A DNA stretch of 64,000 nt from Azospirillum picis (GTDB lineage Bacteria; Pseudomonadota; Alphaproteobacteria; Azospirillales; Azospirillaceae), in NCBI RefSeq assembly GCF_017876115.1, contig NZ_JAGINO010000009.1:149258-213257 (forward strand). The letters run 5' to 3'. The position numbers were made by a program, and so were the translations under genes. Position 1 is the stretch's first letter. Every line of letters starts with the position of its first letter. The notes below the pieces were generated by a model, which was given only the letters and a program-made list of their open reading frames with translations, searched no databases and was not told the origin of the DNA. Positions 8,539 through 20,966 of this stretch are shown here, in pieces.

Positions 8539-9446
8539 GGCACCAGGGCGTCCTGCACGCAATTCCGGCCGGCGCGCTTGGCTTGGTACAACAGGCGGTC
8601 GGCCGTCTGCGCCAGGATCTCGTGACCGTCGTCGGCGGTCGGCACGGTGGTGGCGACGCCCAGGCTGATGGTGACGTGGGGAGCGACCGGCGACTGCTGG
8701 TGCGGGATGCCGCGCTCGGCGACGCCGGCACGGAAACTCTCCGCGACCGCCGCGGCGCCGGCCCGGTCGGTCTCCGGCAGCAGGCAGACGAACTCCTCTC
8801 CGCCGTAGCGGGCCACCAGGTCGCCTGGGCGCCGTGCCCGCTCCGACAGCACCTCGGCCACCAGCCGCAGGCACTCGTCGCCGGCCTGATGCCCGTACTG
8901 GTCGTTGTAGGCCTTGAAATGGTCGACATCGAGGATGATGAGCGACAGCGGCAGGCAGGTCCGCCCGCAACGCCGCCATTCGCGCAGGATCGTCTCGTCG
9001 AAGCGGCGGCGGTTGGCGATGCCGGTCAACCCATCCAAAAAGGACAGGCTGCGCAGCAGGTCGGTTTGCCGCTTCAGCAGCAGGTGGTTGCGCACGCGCG
9101 CACGCACGATGGGCGGGCTGATCGGCTTGGTGATGAAGTCGATGGCACCGACCTCCAGGCCGCGGGTCTCGTCCTCCACCTCGCTCTTGGCGGAAATGAA
9201 GATGACGGGGATGTCGTGGACGGCGGGATCCGCCTTGATGCGGCTGCAGACCTCGTAGCCGTCCATGCCCGGCATCATGATGTCGAGCAGCACGAGGTCC
9301 GGCATGCGCGCCTGAACCAGATCCAACGCCCTCTCGCCGTCGGTGGCGAAATAGATGTCGTACTCGTCCCTGAGGATGCGGCTGAGGACATGGATGTTGG
9401 AGGGGATGTCGTCCACCACCAGGATCTTCGGGCGGGGTTCGGCCAT
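8535..9446 (-). CDS. Response regulator with GGDEF domain (diguanylate cyclase)
   Basis: A 303-residue PleD/WspR-like protein. The receiver domain is at 1-120 (VVDDIPSN; phospho-acceptor Asp in LLDIMMPGMDG; SAKSEVED; ITKPISPP). The GGDEF domain follows from about residue 135. The active-site motif is YGGEEF, a functional variant, and an RPGD inhibitory I-site lies five residues before it, so the enzyme should make c-di-GMP and be product-inhibited. I chose the ATG at 9446; the longer open frame overlaps the kinase gene. It lies 8 bp after the hybrid kinase and is its likely output. Confidence 0.92.
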   Translation of the reverse strand: MAEPRPKILVVDDIPSNIHVLSRILRDEYDIYFATDGERALDLVQARMPDLVLLDIMMPGMDGYEVCSRIKADPAVHDIPVIFISAKSEVEDETRGLEVGAIDFITKPISPPIVRARVRNHLLLKRQTDLLRSLSFLDGLTGIANRRRFDETILREWRRCGRTCLPLSLIILDVDHFKAYNDQYGHQAGDECLRLVAEVLSERARRPGDLVARYGGEEFVCLLPETDRAGAAAVAESFRAGVAERGIPHQQSPVAPHVTISLGVATTVPTADDGHEILAQTADRLLYQAKRAGRNCVQDALVP

Positions 9447-9454
9447 GGGCGCTT

Positions 9455-13345
<3,891 letters not shown>

Positions 13346-13610
13346 GATCGAAGGGTCGCCGCCGCGCTGCCGTCCCGAGGGTTTTCACCACTTTCGCGCG
13401 GAGTATGGTCCGGGGTGCGCGGCGTCCGCAAGCGACTTGATGGGGAAGGGAACGGTGCCGGCGACACGCGGCGCTTGCGGGGGACCCCTCAGGGACAGCC
13501 TCCCTTGCACCGCCTGCCTTTGCCGCCGGGAAGCGCCATTGTCTGACCAAAGATTGTCCGCATTTTAACCCGACCTTTCCTGTTCCGCGCCCGTGGGAGC
13601 GCCCAGACCG

Positions 13611-14963
13611 ATGCCAGACCGCCGCACCGCGCGCCCGATTGCCACCCTGCTCGGCCTGCTGGCCCTCCTCGCCGCCGGCCCGGCGGCGGCACAGTCGGCC
13701 ATGACCGGCGGACCGGTCCGCGCCGACCCGATGCAGACCGTCGGCGCCGAGCTTCATGTCCGCATGGAGGCCTTGCCCAAGCCCTACGCAACGCCGGCGG
13801 TGGCCAACCAGGCCAAACAGGTGGAGCGGCCGGCGAGCGAGCCCTTGCGGGCGCCGCGCGGCTTCACCGTCACGCTGTTCCGCGACCATGTGGAGAATGC
13901 GCGCAACCTGCTGGTCCTGCCCAACGGCGACGTTCTGGTGGCGCAGCAGCGGCCCGGCAGCCTGACCCTGCTGCGCGACGGCGACGGCGACGGCCAGGCG
14001 GAGACGGCGCGGGTGTGGGCGGAGGGATTCGACCGGCCCTTCGGCCTCGCCTATGTCGGGGGCAGCCGGGGCGGGACGGTGCTGGTCGGCGATCTCGACG
14101 GCGTGTGGCAGCTCCCATGGACCGCCGAGGGCGGAACGGCCGGCCAACGCCGGCGGCTGACGCCGCAGGGCGCATTCGGCCCGCGCGGCGGCCACAACAC
14201 CCGCTCGGTGGCGGTGGCGCCCGACGGGCGGCATTTCTACGTCGGCATCGGCTCGGCCGGCAACATCGGGGTGGAGCCGGAGCCGCGCGCCACCATCCAG
14301 GAATTCCGCATCGACGGCACCGGCCAGCGCACCATCGCCAGCGGCCTGCGCAATCCCGTCGGCCTGGCCTTCAAGCCGGGCACCAACGATCTCTATACGG
14401 TGGTGAACGAGCGCGACGGGCTCGGCGACCAGCTCGTGCCCGACTACCTGACGCTGGTGACCGCGGGCGGCTTCTACGGCTGGCCCTACTCCTACATCGG
14501 TGCCAATCCGCAGCCCGACTTCGCCGACAAGCGCCCGGACCTGGTCAAGGCGGCGCTGGTGCCGGGACTTCTGTTCCAGGCCCATTCCGCCCCGCTCGGC
14601 CTCGTCTTCGGCGACGGGACGCATTTTCCGGAACGGTATCGCCAGGGCGCCTTCGTGGCACTGCACGGGTCGTGGAACCGCGCCAGGCCGACCGGCTATG
14701 CGGTGGTGTTCGCCCCCTTCGACAAGGGCCGGCCGACCGGCACCTACGAGACCTTCGTGACCGGCTTCCGGCTGGGCGCCGGACCGGACGCCGACCGCGA
14801 GGAGGACGAGACGCCGCAGGTCTGGGGCCGGCCGAGCGGGCTTGCGGTGGCCACCGACGGCGCCCTGCTGATCGCGGACGATTCCGGCACCGTCTGGCGC
14901 ATCGCCTACGCGGCGGCCGGACGGACGGCGGAACCGGGGGAGACGGCGCCGGCGAAACCCTGA
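13611..14963 (+). CDS. Secreted PQQ-type glucose/sorbosone dehydrogenase-like protein
   Basis: A 450-residue protein. The signal peptide ends near AAGPAAAQS, and six-bladed beta-propeller features follow: NLLVLPNGDVLVAQQ, ASGLRNPVGLAFKPGTNDLYTVVNERDGLGDQ, GGFYGWPYSY and LHGSWNRARPTGY. It belongs to the PQQ-dependent sugar dehydrogenase / L-sorbosone dehydrogenase family of periplasmic aldose oxidases. The ATG at 13611 follows GGGAGCG; a GTG at 13593 is an alternative. Substrate and PQQ dependence are inferred from the family. It converges on cowN, with only 4 bp between the stop codons. Confidence 0.85.
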   Translation: MPDRRTARPIATLLGLLALLAAGPAAAQSAMTGGPVRADPMQTVGAELHVRMEALPKPYATPAVANQAKQVERPASEPLRAPRGFTVTLFRDHVENARNLLVLPNGDVLVAQQRPGSLTLLRDGDGDGQAETARVWAEGFDRPFGLAYVGGSRGGTVLVGDLDGVWQLPWTAEGGTAGQRRRLTPQGAFGPRGGHNTRSVAVAPDGRHFYVGIGSAGNIGVEPEPRATIQEFRIDGTGQRTIASGLRNPVGLAFKPGTNDLYTVVNERDGLGDQLVPDYLTLVTAGGFYGWPYSYIGANPQPDFADKRPDLVKAALVPGLLFQAHSAPLGLVFGDGTHFPERYRQGAFVALHGSWNRARPTGYAVVFAPFDKGRPTGTYETFVTGFRLGAGPDADREEDETPQVWGRPSGLAVATDGALLIADDSGTVWRIAYAAAGRTAEPGETAPAKP

Positions 14964-14967
14964 CGGG

Positions 14968-15264
14968 TCAGCAGCACTCGTCCTCCAGTTGCCGCAGCAT
15001 CGCCAGCCCGTCCTCGTCGTCATGCTCCTCGAAGAGGTCGGCGATGTAGTAGATGTTCGCGCAGAGCAGGCAAAGGCCGTCGGCCTGCCGCTTCAGGGGA
15101 TCGTCGGCGACGCTGAGCTTGGCGCGGAAACGCTCCCAGAAGGCGTTGGTCTTGGCGGGATCGTCGATGTGCATGTAGAGCCGTTCGATGATGCGGCGGC
15201 TGTTGCCTTGGCAATCGATCCCCTTGAAGGAGACGTAGCGGTCGGGTGCGTCGATGCTGTCCAC
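14968..15264 (-). CDS. cowN: N2-fixation sustaining protein CowN
   Basis: A 98-residue protein with the family signature: DRYVSFKGIDCQGN at about 8-21, NAFWERFRAK at 40-49 and the acidic ending LEDECC. CowN sustains nitrogen fixation in the presence of carbon monoxide by protecting nitrogenase. The start is GTG at 15264, fixed by a good AAGGAG nine bases upstream; the longer open frame to 15366 lacks family similarity. Upstream on the same strand is a PAS-LytTR regulator, and three LytTR-type direct repeats lie in between, so CO-dependent control is likely. No nif genes are in the window. Confidence 0.93.
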   Translation of the reverse strand: MDSIDAPDRYVSFKGIDCQGNSRRIIERLYMHIDDPAKTNAFWERFRAKLSVADDPLKRQADGLCLLCANIYYIADLFEEHDDEDGLAMLRQLEDECC

Positions 15265-15352
15265 GGAAGTCGGCTCCTTGGTGCGGGGGAAGCGGGGGAC
15301 TGGAACGCTGCACCGATGGAACCCCGGCCGCACCCGCCGCTTCAAGCCGCGC

Positions 15353-15404
15353 TGCACCAAGCGCACCGCCTATGCGCGAACGGTTGCGGGCGTGCACGAA
15401 CGGT
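15353..15404 (-). promoter_or_regulatory. Phased LytTR-type direct repeats upstream of cowN
   Basis: On the minus strand, ACCGTTCGTGCA (15404-15393) and ACCGTTCGCGCA (15384-15373) differ at one base and repeat at exactly 20 bp. A weaker third copy, GCGCTTGGTGCA, follows at 15364-15353. The first copy matches the LytTR consensus [TA][AC][CA]GTTN[AG][TG] fully. They begin 4 bp after the stop of the PAS-LytTR gene and end about 90 bp before cowN. Confidence 0.7.
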
Positions 15405-15407
15405 CCG

Positions 15408-16169
15408 TTACAGCGCCAGCCGCTTCTTCAGCGCCTCCGCCCGGTTGCGGCTGACCGGCACACGGGGATTGCCGGGGGCGTCCATGATGAAGACTGCCCG
15501 GCCGTCGCGCCGCTCCACCGCGCGGGCATGGCGCAGGTTGACGATGTAGCCGCGGTGGGTGCGGACGAAGGAGCGCGGGTCGAGGCGCACCTCAAGCTCC
15601 GACAGCGGCAGGCCGCAGAAATAGGCGCCGTCGGCGGTGTGGACCGTGGTGTAATGCCCGTCGGCCTGGAGATAGACGGCGTCGCGCGGGTCGACCAGGA
15701 CGATGCCCTGCCCCTTCTCCACCGGCAGCTTCACCAGCGGCTCGACGGCGCGCGGGCCGGGGGCCGGCGCGGCGCCGGCCGGGGCTGCGGCCCGGATCGC
15801 GGCGGTGCCTGCGACCACGGGCCCGCCGGCGCGCGACGCCTCCATCAGCAGGAGCGCCGTCACCGCCCCGCCCGTCCCGCGGCCCGGTTCCGCCGCCAGG
15901 GCGCTGGCCTTCAGCACCAGCACCCGGCCGGGCAGCGCCACCATCATCGAACAGGCCGAGGCCGGCGCCGACGGGTCGCCGGCCGCCGCAAGGAGCAGCT
16001 CCACCTTGGCCCGGTGGGAGGGCGGGTGCAGGTCGTGCAGGTAGGCGCCAACCAGCCCGGCGGCACGCTCTCCCAGCAGGCGCACCGCCGCCGGGTTGAG
16101 CGCGAGCACCCGCCGCGCATCATCCAGCAGCACCAGCCCGACGTCCATGTTCTGCAAGGCATATTCCAT
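15408..16169 (-). CDS. PAS-LytTR one-component regulator, RcoM-like CO sensor
   Basis: A 253-residue protein with an N-terminal PAS domain (about 1-110), an Ala/Pro-rich linker (115-145) and a C-terminal LytTR DNA-binding domain (about 150-250: DPRDAVYLQADGHYTTVHT, SFVRTHRGYIVNLRHA, VPVSRNRAEALK). This is the architecture of RcoM, the haem-based CO sensor. The PAS carries LHDLHPPSHR (His45, His48, His52) and a Cys73/Met75/Met76 cluster, plausible counterparts of the RcoM His and Met/Cys haem ligands. Its neighbour is cowN. It has no receiver domain, so it is not a classical LytR response regulator. The haem assignment is inference. Confidence 0.8.
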   Translation of the reverse strand: MEYALQNMDVGLVLLDDARRVLALNPAAVRLLGERAAGLVGAYLHDLHPPSHRAKVELLLAAAGDPSAPASACSMMVALPGRVLVLKASALAAEPGRGTGGAVTALLLMEASRAGGPVVAGTAAIRAAAPAGAAPAPGPRAVEPLVKLPVEKGQGIVLVDPRDAVYLQADGHYTTVHTADGAYFCGLPLSELEVRLDPRSFVRTHRGYIVNLRHARAVERRDGRAVFIMDAPGNPRVPVSRNRAEALKKRLAL

Positions 16170-16197
16170 GGACGCCCACTATAGCCGCGGTCGCGGC

Positions 16198-16971
16198 TTA
16201 ACTCCCGCCTTTCCGCTTGCCCTGCACCAGCGCCGCGACCACGCCGTGGAGGGTGCGGACCTCCTGCTCGGTCATCTCCATCCGCTCGAAGGCGTTGCGC
16301 AGCGTGCGGACCATCGACGGCCGCTTCTCCTCGCTGGTGAAGAAGCCGGTCTGGTCGAGCGACGCCTCCAGCCGTTCGAAGAAGTTCACCCGCTCGGCCA
16401 TGGTCGCCGGCCGGGTCTGGCCGGTGTGCAGGAAGCGGTCGGGCGTGCGGTCGCCGGCCTGGAACCACTCGTAGCCGACCAGCAGCACCGCCTGCGCCAG
16501 GTTCAGCGACGAGAAGGCCGGGTTCAGCGGCACGGTGACCAGGGTCTGGGCGAGGGTCAGGTCGTCGTTGACCAGCCCGGTGCGCTCCGGCCCGAACATC
16601 ACGCCGATCTTCTGGCCGGCGGCGAAACGCTCGCGCATCTCTCCCGCCGCGACGCGCGGGGTGACGAAGCGCTGGATCATGTCCCGGGTGCGCACGGTGG
16701 TGGCGTAGACCGCCTCCAGGTCGGCCACCGCGTCGGCCGTGGTCTCGAACACCCTGGCGTTGTCGATCACCATGTCGGCGCCGGAGGCCGCCGCCGACGC
16801 CTTCGCGTTCGGCCAGCCGTCGCGCGGCTTGACGAGGCGCAGGTCGGTCAGCCCGCAATTCAGCATCGCGCGGGCGCAGGCGCCGATGTTCTCGCCGAGC
16901 TGCGGCTGCACCAGGATGACGGCGGGGCCGCCGAGGATGGACTCACGCGTGGGATTCTGGCCGGAGGTCAT
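16198..16971 (-). CDS. trmJ: tRNA (cytidine/uridine-2'-O-)-methyltransferase TrmJ
   Basis: A 257-residue SPOUT-fold methyltransferase. It has VQPQLGENIGACARAMLNCGL (residues about 19-39), LVKPRDGWP, the FGPERTGL motif near 136 and the SSLNLAQAVLL motif near 162. These are diagnostic of the TrmJ/TrmH family acting on position 32 of tRNA. The C-terminal helical part matches TrmJ. The start is the ATG at 16971; the open frame continues upstream only as a shadow of lpxD. It lies 28 bp before the PAS-LytTR gene. Confidence 0.92.
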   Translation of the reverse strand: MTSGQNPTRESILGGPAVILVQPQLGENIGACARAMLNCGLTDLRLVKPRDGWPNAKASAAASGADMVIDNARVFETTADAVADLEAVYATTVRTRDMIQRFVTPRVAAGEMRERFAAGQKIGVMFGPERTGLVNDDLTLAQTLVTVPLNPAFSSLNLAQAVLLVGYEWFQAGDRTPDRFLHTGQTRPATMAERVNFFERLEASLDQTGFFTSEEKRPSMVRTLRNAFERMEMTEQEVRTLHGVVAALVQGKRKGGS

Positions 16972-17003
16972 GGGACATGCGTTCGCTTGTGGTGACGTGC
17001 TGC

Positions 17004-17032
17004 GCCCCCTCTCCCGCGTCGGCGGAGGGGGG
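17004..17032. repeat. C-rich intergenic palindrome (REP-like), copy 2
   Basis: CCCCCTCTCCCGC...GCGGAGGGGGG, an imperfect inverted repeat between the stop of lpxD (17055) and the start of trmJ. It shares the C-tract/G-tract layout of the copies at 3846, 55173 and 59647. Confidence 0.6.
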
Positions 17033-17054
17033 CTGGGGAATCCGGCAAACGCGC

Positions 17055-18191
17055 CTAGTCCTGCCGTTCCGCCGCCTCGGCCGTGACCGGGCCGCCGTCC
17101 AGGGCGGTCAGCCGCTTCTTCAGCTCGGCGACATCGGCGAACAGGCGCTTCAGGCGGGCGAGGCCCTTGTACTGCTCGAAGGCGCGGGTGCGCGGCACCG
17201 CGGGATAGCCCATCCACACCGACTTGGGCGGGATGTCGGTGCCGACGCCGGAATTGGCGGCGACCACCGCGTCGCTGCCGATCTTGACGTGGTCGGCCAC
17301 CCCGACCTTGCCGGCCAGCACCACGCGGTCGCCGATCTCCGTGCTGCCGGCGATGCCGACATGGCCGCACAGCATGCAGTTGGTGCCGACCTGGACGTTG
17401 TGGCCGATCTGGACGAGGTTGTCGATCTTGGTGCCGTTGCCGATGCGGGTCGCGGTGACGGTGCCGCGGTCGATGGTGGCGCCGGCCCCGATCTCGACGT
17501 CGTCGCCGAGGACGACCGTCCCGATGGAGTTCACCCGGCGGATCAGCACGTTGGTGCCGACGACGCGCCCGGTGGTCTTGGCCGACTCGACGCTGCCCGG
17601 CTCGGGCGTGACGAAGCTGAAGCCGTCGTTGCCGACGGCGGCGTTGGGGTGGATGATGCAGCGCGCGCCCATCTCCACCCGCTCGCCGATGCGGGCGCCG
17701 GGATGCAGCAGGCAGCCCTCGCCGATCACCGCGTCGGCGCCGACGGTGACGTGCGGCAGGATGACCGCGCCGGCACCGATGCGGGCGCGCGGACCGATAT
17801 AGGCGAAGGGCGCGATCGAGGCGTCGGGCGCCACCACCGCGTCGGGCGCCACATAGGCCTGCGGCGACACCCCGGGCTCGGCATGGACCGGTCGCTCGAA
17901 CAGGTCGAGAAGCCCGGCCATCGCATAGCGCGGGCGTTTCACCACGATACGGCCGAGGGTCCCGCCGGCCACGCCGTCGGGCAGTTCCATTCCCTCCGAC
18001 ACCACGGCGGCGACCGCCTTGCTCCCCGGCAGCAGGGCCAGCAGATCCCTGTCCATGGCCAGCGCCAGATCCCCAGGCCCTTCCGCTTCGGACGGATGGA
18101 CGGCGCGGCGGACGGTGATGGAACCGTCGCCCTCGATCGCGGCACCGAGGGCTTCGGCGATCGCGGACAGGGTCAGGGAAGGCGTGGTCAT
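17055..18191 (-). CDS. lpxD: UDP-3-O-(3-hydroxyacyl)glucosamine N-acyltransferase
   Basis: A 378-residue lipid A biosynthesis enzyme. The N-terminal uridine-binding domain is at about 1-105. A left-handed beta-helix of hexapeptide repeats follows at about 110-310 (IGPRARIGAGAVI, the catalytic-His-containing IHPNAAVGNDGF segment, VQIGHNVQVGTN, HVGIAGSTEIGD). A C-terminal helical extension ends the protein. It transfers a 3-hydroxyacyl chain from ACP to UDP-3-acyl-GlcN. I use the ATG at 18191; a GTG four codons upstream is possible. Unusually, fabZ, lpxA and bamA are not adjacent, so this may be a second, separate lpxD copy. Confidence 0.93.
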   Translation of the reverse strand: MTTPSLTLSAIAEALGAAIEGDGSITVRRAVHPSEAEGPGDLALAMDRDLLALLPGSKAVAAVVSEGMELPDGVAGGTLGRIVVKRPRYAMAGLLDLFERPVHAEPGVSPQAYVAPDAVVAPDASIAPFAYIGPRARIGAGAVILPHVTVGADAVIGEGCLLHPGARIGERVEMGARCIIHPNAAVGNDGFSFVTPEPGSVESAKTTGRVVGTNVLIRRVNSIGTVVLGDDVEIGAGATIDRGTVTATRIGNGTKIDNLVQIGHNVQVGTNCMLCGHVGIAGSTEIGDRVVLAGKVGVADHVKIGSDAVVAANSGVGTDIPPKSVWMGYPAVPRTRAFEQYKGLARLKRLFADVAELKKRLTALDGGPVTAEAAERQD

Positions 18192-18326
18192 CGGTCGGGG
18201 CACCGCTGTCAGGGGTGAAAAAGGCGCACCCGTCGCCGTGCAGGCGCCGCGACGGGTGCGCGGACCCTAGCACGGGCGTCCGGCCGATGGCGAGGCATCA
18301 GCACCGCGGCGCCGGCATCCGGCGGT

Positions 18327-18800
18327 TCAGGCAACCACGATGAAGGCGATCGCCAGCTTCGCCGCGGTGGCGAGCCCGGCCGAACCGACGGCCGGCCGCA
18401 GCCAGTTCTTCGCGCGCACCTTCACCTGTGCCAGCAGCGACTGGCGCTTCTGCACCGCATAATGCTTGCGCACGGTCTCCTTGATGTCCCAGGTGCCGGT
18501 GAAGCCCTGCGGCAGCACCAGCGCGTCGCCCGCGACATATTCACGGGGGCTGCCCCCCTCCGGCGTGATGACGACCCGGCCCGCCAGCAGGACGCAGAAC
18601 TCCTCGTAGGGCCAGTCCTTCATCGCCACCAGCCCGGGCGTGCATTGCCAGATCCCGACCTTGTAGCGGCCATGGTCACCGGTATAGAGCAGGGTGTCGG
18701 TCTCCAGCGGCCGGCCTTCCAGGACGGTGCCGAAGACGGCGGGCTTGGCGGCGCCCTCGTCCGGACGGTGGCGCTCGATCGGCAGACAGAAGGACGGCAT
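18327..18800 (-). CDS. Cupin-domain protein (DUF861-type) with hydrophobic C-terminus
   Basis: A 157-residue protein. The cupin barrel spans about 20-115, with YKVGIWQCTPG and WPYEEFCVLLAGRVVITPEGG, typical of the small cupin_3/DUF861 group. The tail (about 135-157, GLATAAKLAIAFIVVA) is hydrophobic and could anchor it in the membrane. AAGGAG lies just before the ATG at 18800, which decides the start. The function is unknown. It sits apart between lpxD and an OmpA-like gene. Confidence 0.75.
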   Translation of the reverse strand: MPSFCLPIERHRPDEGAAKPAVFGTVLEGRPLETDTLLYTGDHGRYKVGIWQCTPGLVAMKDWPYEEFCVLLAGRVVITPEGGSPREYVAGDALVLPQGFTGTWDIKETVRKHYAVQKRQSLLAQVKVRAKNWLRPAVGSAGLATAAKLAIAFIVVA

Positions 18801-18946
18801 CGGGTCTCCTTGGGCTGGGGACGGGCGGAACCGGACAGGCCGGCAGCCGCCGGCGGCCGTGAAGCTTCCTCCAGCCACCTGGAAAAATCAGCCGCTCAAA
18901 AGGGTCAGCCGCCCCGCCACCAGCCCGGATTTCGGCCACCACTATT

Positions 18947-19675
18947 TCAGCCACCGAGATTGATGATCTCCACCCGGCGGTTCGCCGCCGCCGCCGGCTG
19001 GTCGGGCAGCAGCAGCTCGCGGGCGCCCATGCCCGAGGCTTCCAGCCTTTCGCGCCCGATGTGGTGGTGGGTGGCCAGATAATCGACGACCGCCGCCGCC
19101 CGCCGCCGCGACAGGGTCAGGTTGACCGCGTCGCCACCGACCCTGTCGGTATGCCCGACCACGCGGAAGCGGGTGGTGCCCGCCGCGGGGGCGGTCATCA
19201 CGGCCGCCACCTTGTCCAGGATCGCCCGCGATTCCGGGCGGATGTGGGCGGAGTTGAAGTCGAACTCCACGCGGAAGGCGGCACGCAGTTCCGGCACCGG
19301 CACCGCCACCGGGCCGGGAAGCGGGGGGAGTGCGACCGGCCCCGGAACTGGTCTTGAGGCCGGCGTCGGCTGTGCCGCTTCCGGTGACGCCGTGCCTGGC
19401 GGCAGCGCCGGCGGGCGCTGCAGCCGCATCGGCGGGCAGGACGGGTCGGTGACGCCGAGCAGTGCCGCCTGGATTTCGCACTCGCTGGGATTCGGCCCGA
19501 GCGGCACGGCCGGGGTTCCCACACCTTGGGCCACGGCCACCGACGCCGAGGCGAGCCACAGGCAAGACCCGGCGACCGCGGCACACCGCAAGGCCGCATT
19601 GTTCGCAAAACCGACAATCGGCCCGCTTTGCGTGTGGAACAGTCCTGCGTCCATCTGTACGATCCCGGTCCGCAT
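18947..19675 (-). CDS. OmpA-family peptidoglycan-associated protein
   Basis: About 242 residues. A signal-peptide-like hydrophobic stretch (LRCAAVAGSCLWLASASVAVAQ) is followed by a Pro-rich linker (about 65-130) and a C-terminal OmpA-like domain (about 135-240). That domain contains FDFNSAHIRPESRAILDKVA, VVGHTDRVG, NLTLSRRRAAAVVDYL and NRRVEI, the peptidoglycan (meso-DAP) binding signature. The start is uncertain: ATGs at 19708, 19675 and 19654 are in frame, and the first abuts the divergent TRAP gene. It is probably an outer-envelope structural protein. Confidence 0.85.
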   Translation of the reverse strand: MRTGIVQMDAGLFHTQSGPIVGFANNAALRCAAVAGSCLWLASASVAVAQGVGTPAVPLGPNPSECEIQAALLGVTDPSCPPMRLQRPPALPPGTASPEAAQPTPASRPVPGPVALPPLPGPVAVPVPELRAAFRVEFDFNSAHIRPESRAILDKVAAVMTAPAAGTTRFRVVGHTDRVGGDAVNLTLSRRRAAAVVDYLATHHHIGRERLEASGMGARELLLPDQPAAAANRRVEIINLGG

Positions 19676-19707
19676 CTTTCGTGTAGGGCGCTTGGGAGGA
19701 AACAACA

Positions 19708-20745
19708 ATGAAATCGCTGAAAGCTCTGTTCGCCGGCCTGGCGCTGTCCGCGCTCGCGGTCCCGGCCCTGCTGGCGGGGACCGCCGCCGCCGCCGACTAC
19801 AAGGCGGAGTACAAGCTTTCGACCGTTCTGGGCAAGCCCTTCCCCTGGGGGGTCGGCGGGGACCGGTGGGCGGAACTGATCAAGGAGAAGACCCAGGGCC
19901 GGATCGTCGTGAAGATGTATCCCGGCACCTCCCTGGTCAACGGCGACCAGACCAAGGAATTCACCGCGCTGCGCCAGGGCACCATCGACATGGCGATCGG
20001 GTCGACCATCAACTGGTCGCCGCAGGTGAAGGAGCTGAACCTCTTTTCCCTGCCCTTCCTGATGCCCGACCACAAGGCGCTGGACGCCCTGACCCAGGGC
20101 GAGGTCGGCAAGAAGCTGTTCGACCTGCTGTCGACCAAGGACGTCGTGCCGCTGGCCTGGGGCGAGAACGGCTTCCGCGAGATCTCCAACTCCAAGCATG
20201 CCATCAAGGCGCCGGAAGACCTGAAGGGCTTGAAGATCCGCGTCGTCGGCTCGCCGCTCTACCTCGACACCTTCACGGCCCTGGGCGCCAACCCGACGCA
20301 GATGAGCTGGGCCGACGCCCAGCCCGCCCTGTCGACCGGCGCCGTCGACGGGCAGGAGAACCCGCTGACCATCTTCGTCGCCGCCAAGCTGGCCACCCTT
20401 GGCCAGAAGCACCTGACCCTGTGGGGCTACGTCGCCGACCCGCTGGTCTTCGTGGTCAGCAAGGAGGTCTGGAATAGCTGGTCGAAGGAGGACCAGGAGG
20501 CGGTGCGCGCCGCGGCGGTGCAGGCGGCGGCCGAGGAGGTGGCGCTGTCGCGCAAGGGCATCACCGCCGACGACGACAGCCTGCTCAAGAGCATCGCCGA
20601 CCAGGGCGTCGACGTGGTCCGGCTGACCGCGGACCAGCAGAAGGCCTTCCAGGCCGCGACCAAGCCGGTCTTCGACAAATGGACCAAGCAGATCGGTCCC
20701 GACCTGGTGAAGTCCGCCGAGACGGCCATCGCCGCCGGGAGGTGA
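19708..20745 (+). CDS. TRAP transporter substrate-binding protein (DctP family)
   Basis: A 345-residue periplasmic protein with a clear signal peptide (cleavage near AGTAAAADYK). DctP-family features are SLVNGDQTKEFTALRQGTIDMA, the FSLPFLMPDHKAL segment near 115, LKIRVVGSPLYLDTFTALGANPTQMSW (where an Arg such as R181 usually pairs with the substrate carboxylate) and VDGQENPL. A GGAGG ribosome site precedes the ATG. The dctQ and dctM membrane partners are not adjacent: a strong terminator closes this gene. It is therefore an orphan binding protein here, probably for an organic acid. Confidence 0.9.
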   Translation: MKSLKALFAGLALSALAVPALLAGTAAAADYKAEYKLSTVLGKPFPWGVGGDRWAELIKEKTQGRIVVKMYPGTSLVNGDQTKEFTALRQGTIDMAIGSTINWSPQVKELNLFSLPFLMPDHKALDALTQGEVGKKLFDLLSTKDVVPLAWGENGFREISNSKHAIKAPEDLKGLKIRVVGSPLYLDTFTALGANPTQMSWADAQPALSTGAVDGQENPLTIFVAAKLATLGQKHLTLWGYVADPLVFVVSKEVWNSWSKEDQEAVRAAAVQAAAEEVALSRKGITADDDSLLKSIADQGVDVVRLTADQQKAFQAATKPVFDKWTKQIGPDLVKSAETAIAAGR

Positions 20746-20790
20746 CGGGGCTGCTGCCGCACCGAGGGGCGTGACCGGGCGATGCGACCG

Positions 20791-20821
20791 GGCGTCCGGC
20801 CTGCCGGCCGGACGCCTTTTT
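20791..20821 (+). terminator. Rho-independent terminator after the TRAP gene
   Basis: A perfect 10-bp stem GGCGTCCGGC / GCCGGACGCC (20791-20800 and 20807-20816) with a 6-nt loop, followed by TTTTT. Confidence 0.9.
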
Positions 20822-20966
20822 CATGCCCGGCCGGCGCAGCGGCCTGATGCGCATCCGCCCGAAACGCGGTACGACTGTCGAATGAGACTTGCCGGCCCGC
20901 ACAACCGCGGACGGCTGCCAGCGTGGAACGGGCGATGGGTGGGACCAGCAGGGGGAGCGGGCGCGC

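Noticed and set aside
15265..15407. Search for a CooA site (TGTC-N-GACA type), NifA site or sigma54 promoter upstream of cowN
   Set aside because: No TGT-N10-ACA, GG-N10-GC sigma54 pattern or CooA palindrome was found; the LytTR-type repeats are the better explanation.
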